Positions 8,905-18,036 are shown, counted from the first letter of the stretch. The stretch is DNA of 33,324 bases from an uncultured Bacteroidales bacterium (GCA_937914945.1 CALGJF010000069.1:1-33324), one strand, 5' to 3'. Translations and numbers: made by a program. The notes: generated by a model from the sequence alone, not told the origin.

Positions 8905-10008
8905 TTACTTTGCAAGTTCGGTGGCAGTGGTCAAAAGCTCGGTAAGCTGATGCCCGCGATATGATATTACACCATTACTGTCTATTAAAATATAATATGG
9001 ATATTTATCTATTCCATAAATGGAAAGTATTGGAGTGTTCCACCCTTTAAGGTCGGATAGTTGAAGACCGGCAGGCGCTGTTCTATCTACCGCATTGAGC
9101 CACTTTGTCTTGTCCGTATCGATAGAGATACCAACAAACGATATCCTGTCGCCACACTCTTGTGAGAATTTTTTCAACGCCGTCTGTTCGGTAATTGATT
9201 TCTCATTTTGCGACGACCACACACTGACAACAACCGGCACGCCGCGCCCTACGCTGCCCGACAGATAGTGTTCATTGCCATCGCTGTCGAGCGACACAAA
9301 ATCGGCATACATCTTACCTACGGCATATTTATTTAATGCTGCATAATATTTCTGCATATATTTTATCTGGTAATCGTTCTTATACTCCTGAGGTAAAGAT
9401 TCTATATATGCAACAGCCTCGGCAGGCTCCAAAGTATTGAAATTTGTTTTTATTATATGCAACCCCACCACATTATTGATATTGCGCTCTATGGCACGGG
9501 CGACAAGCCTGCTACGATAGGCCGAGGTTACCTTCATCACCATATCGGCCTCTTCCACTGCTTTGTTGGAAAGATTGGAGTTTTGTGCCTTCTTATCGTA
9601 ATATCTCTTATATAGTTGCTTCATCAAACTTATAGAGTCGTTGTAGGCTTGCAGTTCGTCGTTAAGCGGCGAGCCCGACACACGTGCATAATTTTCGAGC
9701 ACAACTACCGAGATTGGAGCGCCCTCGGCAACAATGTCTATATTACTTTTTACCCTGCCACGATTGTTGTATGTAACGATATTACATATTGATGGCAACT
9801 CAACCTCACCTGCGAGTTCAAAGGCACCATTATCGACCACGGTGCTTGTTATGTTCTGCAACGAGCCATCGGGGCGTATGTGAACAAGGTGAAGGGTGTC
9901 GCCATTGGCAATACCCCCCTGCACACTACCTGTAACATGTATGTTATTTCTGTTTCCGCAAGCAACAAAGATGGTTGCAAGTGCAATAATAATAAGTAGT
10001 TTCTTCAT
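8905..10008 (-). CDS. TlpA-like thioredoxin-fold lipoprotein lacking the CxxC
   Basis: 367 residues. A lipoprotein signal peptide ends at IFVAC, with Cys17 as lipid attachment site. Residues about 23-115 resemble the DUF4369 beta domain common in Bacteroidetes TlpA-like proteins, then a helical linker, then an AhpC/TSA thioredoxin-like domain from about 250. Where the redox CxxC should be (after VSVW) the sequence is N268-E-K-S271, so both cysteines are gone; the cis-Pro strand (KYPYYILID) is kept. It cannot be a disulfide oxidoreductase in the usual way; binding or chaperoning is possible. It starts 4 nt after atpG, so it is probably the last gene of the ATP synthase transcript. Confidence 0.8.
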   Translation of the reverse strand: MKKLLIIIALATIFVACGNRNNIHVTGSVQGGIANGDTLHLVHIRPDGSLQNITSTVVDNGAFELAGEVELPSICNIVTYNNRGRVKSNIDIVAEGAPISVVVLENYARVSGSPLNDELQAYNDSISLMKQLYKRYYDKKAQNSNLSNKAVEEADMVMKVTSAYRSRLVARAIERNINNVVGLHIIKTNFNTLEPAEAVAYIESLPQEYKNDYQIKYMQKYYAALNKYAVGKMYADFVSLDSDGNEHYLSGSVGRGVPVVVSVWSSQNEKSITEQTALKKFSQECGDRISFVGISIDTDKTKWLNAVDRTAPAGLQLSDLKGWNTPILSIYGIDKYPYYILIDSNGVISYRGHQLTELLTTATELAK

Positions 10009-10012
10009 TATT

Positions 10013-10876
10013 CTATTTATTTACACTACCCGATACAATATCGAGGAGCTCGTTTGTTATCGCCTGCTGACGGCCTTTATTATATTCAAGAACAAGTTCG
10101 CCTATGAGTTCGTCGGCGTTATCCGTGGCTATCTGCATCGCCATCATACGAGCAGCATGCTCTGCCGCTGCCGAATCGAGCAAAGCGGTAAAGAGCCGTA
10201 GCTTGGTTACTCGTGGCAGCAACTGTTCAAGCAGTTCTTTTCTACCCGGCTCAACTATATATTCGTTGGAACAAGGCTCAGCAACATGCAGCATGCTACC
10301 GATATCGATAGGCAAAAAAAGCTCTTTTACAGGCTGCTGCTTGGCGGCTGAGAAAAAACGGGTATAGAGAAGCTCAATTCTGTCATACTCCCCTGCTTGA
10401 AAGCGGCACATAAATTCAGTGGCCGCAGCATCCACTGCCGGATATGATATGGTGCTTGCCTGCTCCATGAGCATGTCGTTACACGGTAAACCCATCTTTT
10501 TAACAGCCTCATATATCTTTTTCCCTACCGGAAAGAGTTCCGCTTGCACTCCGGCGGCACGGTACTCCCCTATCACCTCCTTTGACAGCCTTATGATGTT
10601 TGCGTTGAAACTGCCACAAAGACTTGCAGAGGAGGATATCATGATTAGAGCAACGCGCTTTACCTCGCGTTCCGCGGTAAATGAGAGGGATATATCATCG
10701 CTGTTTCTCAAATAAGAGGAGAGGATTTCATCGAGTTTTTGCTTATAGGGGCGCATACCTTCTATCGCATTTTGGGCACGGCGTAGTTTTGCCGCAGAAA
10801 CCAACTTCATTGCCGAAGTTATTTTCTGCGTGGTTTTAACCGACTGTATTCTCTGCTTTACCTCTTTGAGATTCAT
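10013..10876 (-). CDS. atpG: ATP synthase F1 gamma subunit
   Basis: 287 residues, normal for the gamma subunit, the central rotor shaft that links the c-ring to the alpha3beta3 head. The N-terminal helix begins MNLKEVKQRIQSVKTTQKI and continues with TSAMKLVSAAKLRRAQ, a gamma signature; the C-terminal helix (NKGRQQAITNELLDIVSGS) matches as well. Both terminal helices, which form the shaft, are complete. It lies 8 nt after atpA. Confidence 0.97.
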   Translation of the reverse strand: MNLKEVKQRIQSVKTTQKITSAMKLVSAAKLRRAQNAIEGMRPYKQKLDEILSSYLRNSDDISLSFTAEREVKRVALIMISSSASLCGSFNANIIRLSKEVIGEYRAAGVQAELFPVGKKIYEAVKKMGLPCNDMLMEQASTISYPAVDAAATEFMCRFQAGEYDRIELLYTRFFSAAKQQPVKELFLPIDIGSMLHVAEPCSNEYIVEPGRKELLEQLLPRVTKLRLFTALLDSAAAEHAARMMAMQIATDNADELIGELVLEYNKGRQQAITNELLDIVSGSVNK

Positions 10877-10884
10877 TGCTATCG

Positions 10885-12462
10885 CTAATTAAAAGTTCCC
10901 ACAATTTCATTTGCAGCCTGCTCTATGATTGCAGTTACATCGTCGTTGATAGTACCCGATGACAACACATCGATAACCGTTGTTTTATGGCGGGTGCGCA
11001 TTATATCAAGGAATAGCCTCTCAAATTCAGGCACCTTATCTATTGGTACATTGGCAAGCATGTTATGCACGGCACAATAAAGAACAGCAATCTGCTCACC
11101 CACAGGCATGGGGCTGTATTGCGGTTGCACCAATAGTTGGTTGGTGCGCCTTCCGCGCTCTATAACCATTTTGGTTACAGGGTCCATGTCGCTTCCAAAC
11201 TTTGCAAAAGCCTCTAACTCGCGGAACTGCGCCTGGTCTATCTTCAATGTACCGGCAACCTTTTTCATGGATTTCATCTGTGCATTTCCACCTACGCGCG
11301 ATACCGATATTCCCACATTGACAGCCGGACGGAATCCCTTATTGAAGAGGTCGCCTTCGAGGTATATCTGCCCATCGGTGATGGATATTACATTGGTGGG
11401 TATATATGCCGACACATCGCCCGCCTGTGTCTCAATTATAGGTAATGCGGTGAGAGAACCGCCACCCTTGACCTTGCCCACAAGTGAAGGCGGGAGGTCG
11501 TTCATCTGCTCTGCCACCTCCTGCTGATTTATTATTTTGGCTGCACGCTCCAACAGGCGCGAATGCAAATAGAACACATCACCGGGATATGCCTCGCGGC
11601 CCGAAGGACGACGCAGAATGAGAGAGACCTCGCGATAAGCAACAGCCTGCTTTGAAAGATCGTCGTAAACCACAAGAGCATGCCTTCCCGTATCACGGAA
11701 ATACTCTCCTATGGCAGCACCGGCCATAGGTGCATAATACTGCATGGCAGCTGTGTCGGCTGCTGTGGCAACCACTACAATGGTATAATCCAACGCTCCA
11801 TGCTCGCGCAGGGTGTTTACTATTGATGCCACCGTAGAGCCCTTTTGCCCTATTGCCACATATATGCAATATACCGGCTTGCCGGCTACGTAATTGGCAC
11901 GTTGGTTTATTATGGTGTCTATGGCTATTGCAGTTTTTCCCGTCTGGCGGTCGCCTATTATAAGCTCGCGCTGCCCGCGCCCTATGGGGATCATGGAATC
12001 TATGGATTTAAGACCGGTCTGCAACGGCTCGGTTACCGGCTGGCGGAAAATGACACCCGGTGCCTTGCGGTCGAGAGGCATTTCGTACAAATCCCCCGCA
12101 ATATCACCTTTTCCATCGAGAGGCTCGCCAAGAGGGGTTATAACACGCCCCAGCATCGCATCACCCACATTAAGCGAAGCAATGCGTCCTGTGCGTTTAA
12201 CGGTCATACCCTCTTTAATTTTATCGGTGGACCCCAATAGTATGGCACCCACATTATCCTCTTCGAGGTTCATGACTATGGCTTTTATACCATTATCAAA
12301 TTCAAGCAGTTCCTCGGCTTCGGCATTATTCAAGCCATAGATGCGTACAACACCATCGCTCACCTGCAACACCGTACCCACCTCATCGTATTTTGCACTG
12401 CTGTTGATGCCTTCAAGCTGTTCAAGCAACACTTTCGATACCTCGCTCGGTTTAATATTCAT
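10885..12462 (-). CDS. atpA: ATP synthase F1 alpha subunit
   Basis: 525 residues, full length. Non-catalytic nucleotide-binding subunit of the F1 head. Walker A GDRQTGKT at residues 170-177; the alpha signature and Arg finger region ISVSRVGGNAQMKSM lies near 380. The ATG overlaps the atpH stop by one base (TAATG), consistent with translational coupling. Ninth-position order in the operon (D-C-I-B-E-F-H-A-G) is the Bacteroidetes arrangement. Confidence 0.98.
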   Translation of the reverse strand: MNIKPSEVSKVLLEQLEGINSSAKYDEVGTVLQVSDGVVRIYGLNNAEAEELLEFDNGIKAIVMNLEEDNVGAILLGSTDKIKEGMTVKRTGRIASLNVGDAMLGRVITPLGEPLDGKGDIAGDLYEMPLDRKAPGVIFRQPVTEPLQTGLKSIDSMIPIGRGQRELIIGDRQTGKTAIAIDTIINQRANYVAGKPVYCIYVAIGQKGSTVASIVNTLREHGALDYTIVVVATAADTAAMQYYAPMAGAAIGEYFRDTGRHALVVYDDLSKQAVAYREVSLILRRPSGREAYPGDVFYLHSRLLERAAKIINQQEVAEQMNDLPPSLVGKVKGGGSLTALPIIETQAGDVSAYIPTNVISITDGQIYLEGDLFNKGFRPAVNVGISVSRVGGNAQMKSMKKVAGTLKIDQAQFRELEAFAKFGSDMDPVTKMVIERGRRTNQLLVQPQYSPMPVGEQIAVLYCAVHNMLANVPIDKVPEFERLFLDIMRTRHKTTVIDVLSSGTINDDVTAIIEQAANEIVGTFN

Positions 12463-13010
12463 TATACTATCTTCTTATTTGATTTCACCAATTTCTTCCT
12501 AATCTCGTCAAGCTGCTTTTTTACGCTTGCATCGTAGCGAACAGAGTTCGCCTCGCACATAAAACCACCAATAATGGTTTCGTCTGTAATATTTTTAAGC
12601 TCCACATCTACATTTCCATCGGCCTTCATCACCTTCTCAATTTCGCACAGGAACGATTCGGGCATTGGCACAGCCGTGGTTATCTTTACTGCCACAAGAT
12701 TGTTTTCCTTCCTATATTGCTCTATATATGCGTATGCAATATACAGAAGCATATCGGCACGCTCGTTCTTAACTACAAGTGCCACAAACCGTTCAAAAAC
12801 AGGAGAAGGATTCACCGCAGAACATATGAGGGCACTTTTTTCGGCATTGGAGAGCGAGGGGCTTTTCAATACAACGGGAAGTTCTTTTAGCTTGCGCAAA
12901 GCACTCTTCAGTTGCAGCATATTTTCATATACCGCAGCTTGCGCATTTTGCTCTTTGGCATATTCATAAAGAGCTTTTGCGTATCGTATGGATACTACTC
13001 CCGTATTCAT
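12462..13010 (-). CDS. atpH: ATP synthase F1 delta subunit
   Basis: 182 residues, standard length. Delta joins the peripheral stalk b subunits to the top of F1. The N-terminal six-helix domain begins with VSIRYAKALYEYAKEQNA, the family hallmark; the C-terminal part contains DETIIGGFMCE, equivalent to the conserved D-x-S-x-x-GG region. The start overlaps the atpF stop by 4 nt (ATGA). Confidence 0.95.
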   Translation of the reverse strand: MNTGVVSIRYAKALYEYAKEQNAQAAVYENMLQLKSALRKLKELPVVLKSPSLSNAEKSALICSAVNPSPVFERFVALVVKNERADMLLYIAYAYIEQYRKENNLVAVKITTAVPMPESFLCEIEKVMKADGNVDVELKNITDETIIGGFMCEANSVRYDASVKKQLDEIRKKLVKSNKKIV

Positions 13011-13516
13011 TTCTTTACTTCTTTTTGCGCAACGGCCTCATCGACCATTTTGTTAGCATAAGATTGTTGCGCCTCATCGCTCGATAATTCCTTGCGCAAA
13101 ATTTTCTCGGCTATCGACAGTGAGAGTTCTGCCACACTGTTGCGAATATCGCGCAAAGCCCCCTCTTTCTCCTGTTCTATCAGGCGTTTCGCCTCCTGAA
13201 GCATCTTGTTACCCTCGGCTTCGGCTTTTTCGCGCGCCTCTTTTATGAGTTGTTCGCGTGTTGTGGCAGCCTCGCGCAATATTTTTGCCTGCTCCTCGCG
13301 TGCCGAATTCAATATAGCCTCGCCCTCGGCCTTAATGTTGGCAATCCTTTCGTTAGCCTCCCGGGCGCTCTTCAAAGATTCATCTATGAAACGCTTGCGT
13401 TCATCTATCATTGAAGTTATTGCAGGAAAGCCATACTTGGCAAGAATAAAAAATACTATTCCGAATGCAACAAGCATCCAGAAGAGAAGGCCGAAATCGG
13501 GTAACAGAATAGACAT
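13007..13516 (-). CDS. atpF: ATP synthase Fo b subunit
   Basis: 169 residues. One N-terminal membrane helix (LLFWMLVAFGIVFFILAKYG) followed by a long charged coiled coil (residues about 35-150), as expected for the peripheral stalk. SMIDERKRFIDESLKSAREA is the usual hinge after the membrane helix. Starts 16 nt after atpE. Confidence 0.96.
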   Translation of the reverse strand: MSILLPDFGLLFWMLVAFGIVFFILAKYGFPAITSMIDERKRFIDESLKSAREANERIANIKAEGEAILNSAREEQAKILREAATTREQLIKEAREKAEAEGNKMLQEAKRLIEQEKEGALRDIRNSVAELSLSIAEKILRKELSSDEAQQSYANKMVDEAVAQKEVKK

Positions 13517-13532
13517 GAGCAGCTATACTTTA

Positions 13533-13787
13533 TTATAATAATATAACGAGAATCGACACCAGGATTGCAAACATTGCAACACCCTCGATGAGGGCTGCGG
13601 CCAAAATCATACTCGAGCGGATATCGCCAGCAGCCTCGGGCTGACGGGCAATAGATTCCAATGCAGTAGAAGCAATACGGCTTATTCCAAGTGCAGCACC
13701 AATAACAACAACACTTGCAGCAAGCGCTGCTACCGATTTTGAAAGGCTCACACCAAGAGCCGCTTGTAAAAGAATTGACATAAACAT
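13533..13787 (-). CDS. atpE: ATP synthase Fo c subunit (proton type)
   Basis: 84 residues (82 if the ATG at 13781 is used; neither has a clear ribosome site). Two membrane helices form the c-ring monomer, with the polar loop ARQPEAAGDI between them. The ion-binding carboxylate is Glu68 in ALIEGVAMF. The residue matching Gln32 of sodium-type c subunits is Ile, and the residue after the Glu is Gly instead of Ser/Thr, so the ring should carry protons. That is inference from the known motif. Confidence 0.96.
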   Translation of the reverse strand: MFMSILLQAALGVSLSKSVAALAASVVVIGAALGISRIASTALESIARQPEAAGDIRSSMILAAALIEGVAMFAILVSILVILL

Positions 13788-13815
13788 AATTTTTATTTTT
13801 TATAAAGTTAATATT

Positions 13816-14883
13816 CTATTCACTATCTTTCTTGCCATGATGCTCAGGGTGAGCAAGCCCAATGAACACAGCCGACAACATGGTAAACACAAATGCCTGA
13901 ATGAATGCGACCAACAGTTCGAGCATGTTCATGAATACAGAGAACATTACCGATATTATTGTCATTGCGCTGCCAAGATATTTGTTTACTGCTGCTGTTA
14001 TGAATATTAGGCACACAAAAACCAGCAGCGCGGTGTGCCCTGCAAAGATATTTGCAAAAAGGCGCACGGTGAGCGCAAACGGCTTTACAATTATACCCAC
14101 AAGCTCAATGAAGGGCATGAGCGGAACCGGCAGTTTGAGCCACAGCGGGACATCGGGCCACAAAATCTCGCGCCAATACTCCTTGTTACCGAAAACATTC
14201 ACAGCCAAGAATGTAAACAACGCAAGCCCAAGGGTTACGGCAATGTTTCCCGTTACATTGGCTCCACCCGGGAATATAGGCAAAAGCCCCATGAGGTTGC
14301 TTAACAAAATAAAGAAAAACACGGTGAGCAGATATGGAGTAAAGCGTGCAGTCTGCTTGCCCACGTTTGGTTTTATAACGTCATCCACAATCATTGTTAT
14401 GAGCATCTCCATTGCCCCTACAAAACCGCGTGGGGCTTCGCTGTGGCAATCGTGGTGTTTATACCATCGGGCAGTAAAGAGCACCAGCACCACAAGCAAC
14501 AATGCAGTCAAAAAAATCGCAAGCACGTTTTTTGTTATAGAGATATCGAGTAATGGACGCACCAGGCTGCCGTACTCATCCTGTTCCACAATCTTGCCCT
14601 CGGCAGCACCATCGTCTGCAATAGCAAACCCACGGTGAGTACTACTGTGGTGAAAGACCTCGGAGGAGAATATCGCCCACCCCTCGCGCTCGCTATACAG
14701 AATTATCGGTAGCGGAATGGAAACATGCTTGCCGCCAACAGTTGTTATGTGCCACTCATAAGAGTCTTTCAAATGGTCAAAAATAGTTTTTGTGGCATCG
14801 AATGAGGCACTGTCACCTGCTGCCGACAAGCGCATGGGCGCCACCGACAGAAGAACTATGAATATGTAATGCAACAGCCTCAT
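13816..14883 (-). CDS. atpB: ATP synthase Fo a subunit
   Basis: 355 residues, longer than the E. coli protein because of an N-terminal signal-like helix (residues 1-21, ending SAAG) and a periplasmic domain of about 95 residues; this extension is usual in Bacteroidetes. The essential arginine is Arg274 in LTVRLFANIFAGH, with Glu260 and Gln329 in neighbouring helices. It forms the proton half-channels against the c-ring. The ATG overlaps the preceding small membrane gene by 4 nt. Confidence 0.97.
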   Translation of the reverse strand: MRLLHYIFIVLLSVAPMRLSAAGDSASFDATKTIFDHLKDSYEWHITTVGGKHVSIPLPIILYSEREGWAIFSSEVFHHSSTHRGFAIADDGAAEGKIVEQDEYGSLVRPLLDISITKNVLAIFLTALLLVVLVLFTARWYKHHDCHSEAPRGFVGAMEMLITMIVDDVIKPNVGKQTARFTPYLLTVFFFILLSNLMGLLPIFPGGANVTGNIAVTLGLALFTFLAVNVFGNKEYWREILWPDVPLWLKLPVPLMPFIELVGIIVKPFALTVRLFANIFAGHTALLVFVCLIFITAAVNKYLGSAMTIISVMFSVFMNMLELLVAFIQAFVFTMLSAVFIGLAHPEHHGKKDSE

Positions 14884-15269
14884 CGTTTACTCTTTTTTAT
14901 ATGCTTTTTTGCGTATATGCTATACATGCACTCGGGCACAAGCAGCAAAAGATAATACACTATAAAGTTAAAAACTATGGCAACTACATGCTGGCGCATG
15001 ATGAAGGCGAGCGTGGTTATAAACAGCATCGACACGAACATTTTCACAGCCTTGAAACCTATGAGGAATCTTGTAAACTCACCGGCATTCATGGGACGAT
15101 GCACAAAGAATGATGTTACCACATAAAAAAGCAAGAAATACAGCGGCACAAACAGGTGCCCCTTAAAAGTATATTGGGGGAAAAGCATTATAATAAAGGC
15201 CTCGGCCACAACAGCTATTAAAACTATTATAGCAGTGACAACCAATGATGTCTTTATAAATTTATTCAT
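14880..15269 (-). CDS. Small four-helix membrane protein in the atpI position
   Basis: 129 residues with about four hydrophobic segments (8-30, 40-56, 72-90, 96-115) and a basic C-terminus (KKHIKKSKR). It lies between atpC and atpB and overlaps atpB by 4 nt, the place where many operons carry an AtpI/AtpR-type protein that helps assemble the c-ring or take up Mg. Sequence similarity to AtpI is not obvious by eye, so this is named by position only. Confidence 0.75.
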   Translation of the reverse strand: MNKFIKTSLVVTAIIVLIAVVAEAFIIMLFPQYTFKGHLFVPLYFLLFYVVTSFFVHRPMNAGEFTRFLIGFKAVKMFVSMLFITTLAFIMRQHVVAIVFNFIVYYLLLLVPECMYSIYAKKHIKKSKR

Positions 15270-15281
15270 TGCACATACTTT

Positions 15282-15530
15282 TTACATCTCGACACAGGCG
15301 GTTACTTCGTTATTCTTAACCTCGACAAAGCCGCCACTGATTGCAAGCTCGCCATCCTGCGAACCATTCCATCCGATAACCCCCTTTTGCAAGGTTGATA
15401 TTATGGGAGCATGATTAGCGAGCACCACGAAAGGAGCCTTGCCACCGGGAAGCGACACGCGCGCCACCTCACCCGAAAAGAGCAATTTTTCGGGCGACAA
15501 TATATTCAGTTTAATGTTATCGCCGGCCAT
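15282..15530 (-). CDS. atpC: ATP synthase F1 epsilon subunit, short form
   Basis: 82 residues, only the N-terminal beta-sandwich domain (LNILSPEKLLFSGEVARVSL, GGKAPFVVLANHAPIISTL, and a final GGFVEVKNNEVTACVE). The C-terminal two-helix domain that inhibits ATP hydrolysis in E. coli and Bacillus is absent; a short form is common in Bacteroidetes. 7 nt downstream of atpD. Confidence 0.93.
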   Translation of the reverse strand: MAGDNIKLNILSPEKLLFSGEVARVSLPGGKAPFVVLANHAPIISTLQKGVIGWNGSQDGELAISGGFVEVKNNEVTACVEM

Positions 15531-15537
15531 TAGCTTA

Positions 15538-17067
15538 TTACTTTATCTGCTCCAACATTTTTTTGCCCTTTTCAATGGCCTCTTCAATAGTTCCCACATT
15601 GAGAAATGCCTGCTCGGGCAGATAATCCACCTCGCCGTCGAGAATCATATTAAATCCTCTTATGGTATCCTCGATAGAAACCATCACACCCTTTACGCCT
15701 GTAAACTGTTCGGCAACGGTGAACGGTTGAGAAAGGAATCGCTGCACACGCCTTGCACGATTCACGGTGGTACGATCCTCGTCGGATAGTTCCTCCATAC
15801 CCAATATCGAGATAATATCCTGCAACTCCTTGTTTCGTTGCAATATCTGCTTTACACGCTGCGCCGTTTCGTAATGCTCCTTGCCCACAATGTTCACATC
15901 CAGGATGCGCGATGTGGAATCAAGGGGGTCCACCGCCGGATATATTCCAAGCTCGGCAATCTTGCGGCTGAGCACCGTGGTTGCGTCAAGATGGGTAAAC
16001 GTGGTTGCGGGAGCCGGGTCGGTAAGGTCGTCGGCCGGCACATAGACTGCCTGCACCGATGTAATGGAGCCATGTATGGTGGATGCAATGCGTTCCTGCA
16101 TGGCACCCATCTCGCTTGCCAGCGTTGGCTGATAGCCCACTGAACCCGGCATGCGCCCAAGCAGTGCCGAAACCTCGGAACCTGCCTGTGTAAAACGGAA
16201 TATGTTATCTATGAAAAAGAGGATATCGTTTCGCTTTCCCTCGGCTGCACCGGCATCGCGGAAGGACTCGGCTATGGTGAGCCCCGACAGGGCCACCGAT
16301 GCACGTGCGCCGGGTGGCTCATTCATCTGACCATACACCAAGGTAGCTTGCGATTTTGCCACCTCATCATAATCAATCTTGGATATATCCCACTCACCTT
16401 TTTCAAGCCCTTTCTTGAACTCCTCACCATAACGCACAACATTTGATTCTATCATTTCGCGCAACAGGTCGTTACCCTCGCGGGTGCGCTCACCCACTCC
16501 GGCAAATACAGAATAGCCATCGTGCCCCTTGGCTATATTGTTTATGAGCTCCATGATGAGCACGGTTTTTCCCACACCGGCACCACCGAACAAACCAATC
16601 TTGCCACCTTTACAATATGGTTCCAAGAGGTCTATCACCTTGATACCGGTATAAAGGACCTCTTGCACGGTGGAAAGTTCTTCGAACTTGGGAGCATCGC
16701 GATGTATTGGGTAAGCACCCGCGCGGTCAAGCTCGCGCATGCCATCGATTGTTGCTCCCACCACATTCATCATGCGCCCTTTAATCTGGTTTCCCACGGG
16801 CATTGTTATAGGGGCACCCGTTGCCACAACCTCCATATTACGCGAAAGACCGGCTGTGCGATCCATAGCCACGGTGCGCACCGTTTCGTCACCTATATGT
16901 TGCTGCACCTCGAGAACAAGCTCGCGCCCATCACGGCAACGCACGACAAGCGCTTCGTGTATTGCGGGTAGAATAACCTTTCCATCATCGCCTCGCGAAT
17001 CGAACGAAACATCTATAACCGCGCCCACCACTTGCGCTATGCGACCAATATTTTGCAAATTATCCAT
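15538..17067 (-). CDS. atpD: ATP synthase F1 beta subunit
   Basis: 509 residues, about 45 longer than E. coli AtpD. Catalytic subunit. Walker A GGAGVGKT at 161-168; GVGERTREGNDL follows with the catalytic Glu; the conserved LVYGQMNEPPGARASVALSG is present. An extra segment of about 20 residues (within EEFKKGLEKGEWDISKIDYD, near 215-235) precedes that motif and is absent from proteobacterial beta; I have seen such insertions in Bacteroidetes. First gene of the operon, with a -7 box about 100 nt upstream. Confidence 0.98.
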   Translation of the reverse strand: MDNLQNIGRIAQVVGAVIDVSFDSRGDDGKVILPAIHEALVVRCRDGRELVLEVQQHIGDETVRTVAMDRTAGLSRNMEVVATGAPITMPVGNQIKGRMMNVVGATIDGMRELDRAGAYPIHRDAPKFEELSTVQEVLYTGIKVIDLLEPYCKGGKIGLFGGAGVGKTVLIMELINNIAKGHDGYSVFAGVGERTREGNDLLREMIESNVVRYGEEFKKGLEKGEWDISKIDYDEVAKSQATLVYGQMNEPPGARASVALSGLTIAESFRDAGAAEGKRNDILFFIDNIFRFTQAGSEVSALLGRMPGSVGYQPTLASEMGAMQERIASTIHGSITSVQAVYVPADDLTDPAPATTFTHLDATTVLSRKIAELGIYPAVDPLDSTSRILDVNIVGKEHYETAQRVKQILQRNKELQDIISILGMEELSDEDRTTVNRARRVQRFLSQPFTVAEQFTGVKGVMVSIEDTIRGFNMILDGEVDYLPEQAFLNVGTIEEAIEKGKKMLEQIK

Positions 17068-17167
17068 TTAATTACACATTATATATATATCATACCGCAA
17101 CAATTGTTTATAACAATGAGATAAACATAGATGTTGCACATGTAATCATATCGTTTAGTACATTTTA

Positions 17168-17175
17168 CAAAGATA
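17168..17175 (-). promoter_or_regulatory. Probable promoter of the ATP synthase operon (TATCTTTG)
   Basis: On the minus strand TATCTTTG matches the Bacteroidetes -7 box exactly; 19 nt upstream is TTAG, one base off TTTG. It gives a leader of about 95 nt before atpD. Confidence 0.6.
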
Positions 17176-17229
17176 CATTTATTTTTGAAAATTCCTAATA
17201 TTTTGCAGACACAATAAGATTAAATAAAA

Positions 17230-17256
17230 TTGGCGAGCTCGATGAGGGCTCGCCAA
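17230..17256 (-). terminator. Terminator of the S24 regulator gene
   Basis: Perfect 9-bp stem TTGGCGAGC / GCTCGCCAA with a 9-nt loop, followed on the minus strand by TTTTATTTA. It lies 21 nt after the regulator stop and separates that gene from the atp promoter. Confidence 0.85.
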
Positions 17257-17277
17257 CTTCAAATTTCTTTCAACGCT

Positions 17278-17910
17278 TTACAATCGTTCTATCCTGTTCA
17301 CCACATGAAACATAGCGCAAATATCGGTTTTCTTTATTTTGAAAGCCGGGTAGTTGGGAGAGACGCACCACATCACACTATCGTCGTTCTCATCGGTATG
17401 GCAACGCTTAATCATGCGCGATTCATTTGTAACAATCATGTATATTTTATCGGGGTCCACCTCTCGCAAGGATTCAACCTTATTAACCCCCACAATATCA
17501 CCCGAATGTATCTCGGGCTCCATCGATGTTCCCGACACCGGGAAATAGAACTGCGCAGCCCAATTGGGCATTGAGATATACCCGGTGGGTTTTTCGCGCG
17601 AGGGATCAAAAGCATCCTTAAGCCCTGCCGTAACAGGTAAATCGCTATAATAGGGAGAAGCATCATTGAATGCCTCTATTGCATCTGCATCCTGCAACAT
17701 TTCGCCCTGCCCAAGCACCAACCACGATGGCGACACATCGGGGAAGGTATTAAGAAGAGAATAGACCAATTCCATGCCCACTTTTCCATCTTCATTAACC
17801 TGACGGTTGAGAGTACGCTGAGGTATTCCAAGCAATTTGCTAGCCCTGTTCACATTTATCTTTTTAGCCTTAAACACACTCAAAACCCTCTCCTTCATTG
17901 TACGTTCCAT
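17278..17910 (-). CDS. LexA/CI-like repressor: HTH plus S24 autopeptidase
   Basis: 210 residues. Residues about 5-65 form a helix-turn-helix domain (VNRASKLLGIPQRTLNRQV). From about 105 is an S24 (LexA-like) peptidase: Ser129 in VSGTSMEPEIHSGDIVGV and Lys168 in SRMIKRCH form the catalytic dyad. A candidate self-cleavage site Ala95-Gly96 lies in LPVTAGLKD, 33 residues before the serine; the LexA spacing is 34. All parts for RecA-stimulated self-cleavage are present. It is divergent from two small plus-strand genes, which it probably controls together with itself. It could be a chromosomal SOS-type regulator or a phage-repressor relic. An alternative start at 17898 has a better purine stretch ahead of it. 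Confidence 0.88.
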   Translation of the reverse strand: MERTMKERVLSVFKAKKINVNRASKLLGIPQRTLNRQVNEDGKVGMELVYSLLNTFPDVSPSWLVLGQGEMLQDADAIEAFNDASPYYSDLPVTAGLKDAFDPSREKPTGYISMPNWAAQFYFPVSGTSMEPEIHSGDIVGVNKVESLREVDPDKIYMIVTNESRMIKRCHTDENDDSVMWCVSPNYPAFKIKKTDICAMFHVVNRIERL

Positions 17911-17973
17911 AATATCAAAATATAATTTTATACACAGTAGCAGCCGAAGCTGTTATTTAGACAAATTACAAAA

Positions 17974-17998
17974 TAGCCATTTTTAGCCAAAATAGTCA
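17974..17998. promoter_or_regulatory. Candidate operator: three TAGCCA-type repeats
   Basis: TAGCCA at 17974-17979 and 17984-17989, then TAGTCA at 17993-17998: direct repeats 10 and 9 bp apart, one helical turn. The inverted core GGCTA recurs at 18048-18052 next to the plus-strand -7 box. They sit between the S24 regulator and the divergent genes, where its operator is expected. The link to the regulator is inference. Confidence 0.4.
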
Positions 17999-18028
17999 AT
18001 TCTACAACCTTTTTAATAAAATTAATCT

Positions 18029-18036
18029 TATATTTG
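18029..18036 (+). promoter_or_regulatory. Bacteroidetes -7 box TATATTTG
   Basis: TATATTTG followed by CAG matches TAnnTTTG. It is the likely promoter of the two small genes at 18174-18769, with a leader of about 130 nt. No TTTG at the -33 position. Confidence 0.5.

Noticed and set aside
13533..13787. Sodium-type c-ring
   Set aside because: The Gln of helix 1 and the Ser/Thr after the ion-binding Glu are Ile and Gly, so the sodium motif is absent.
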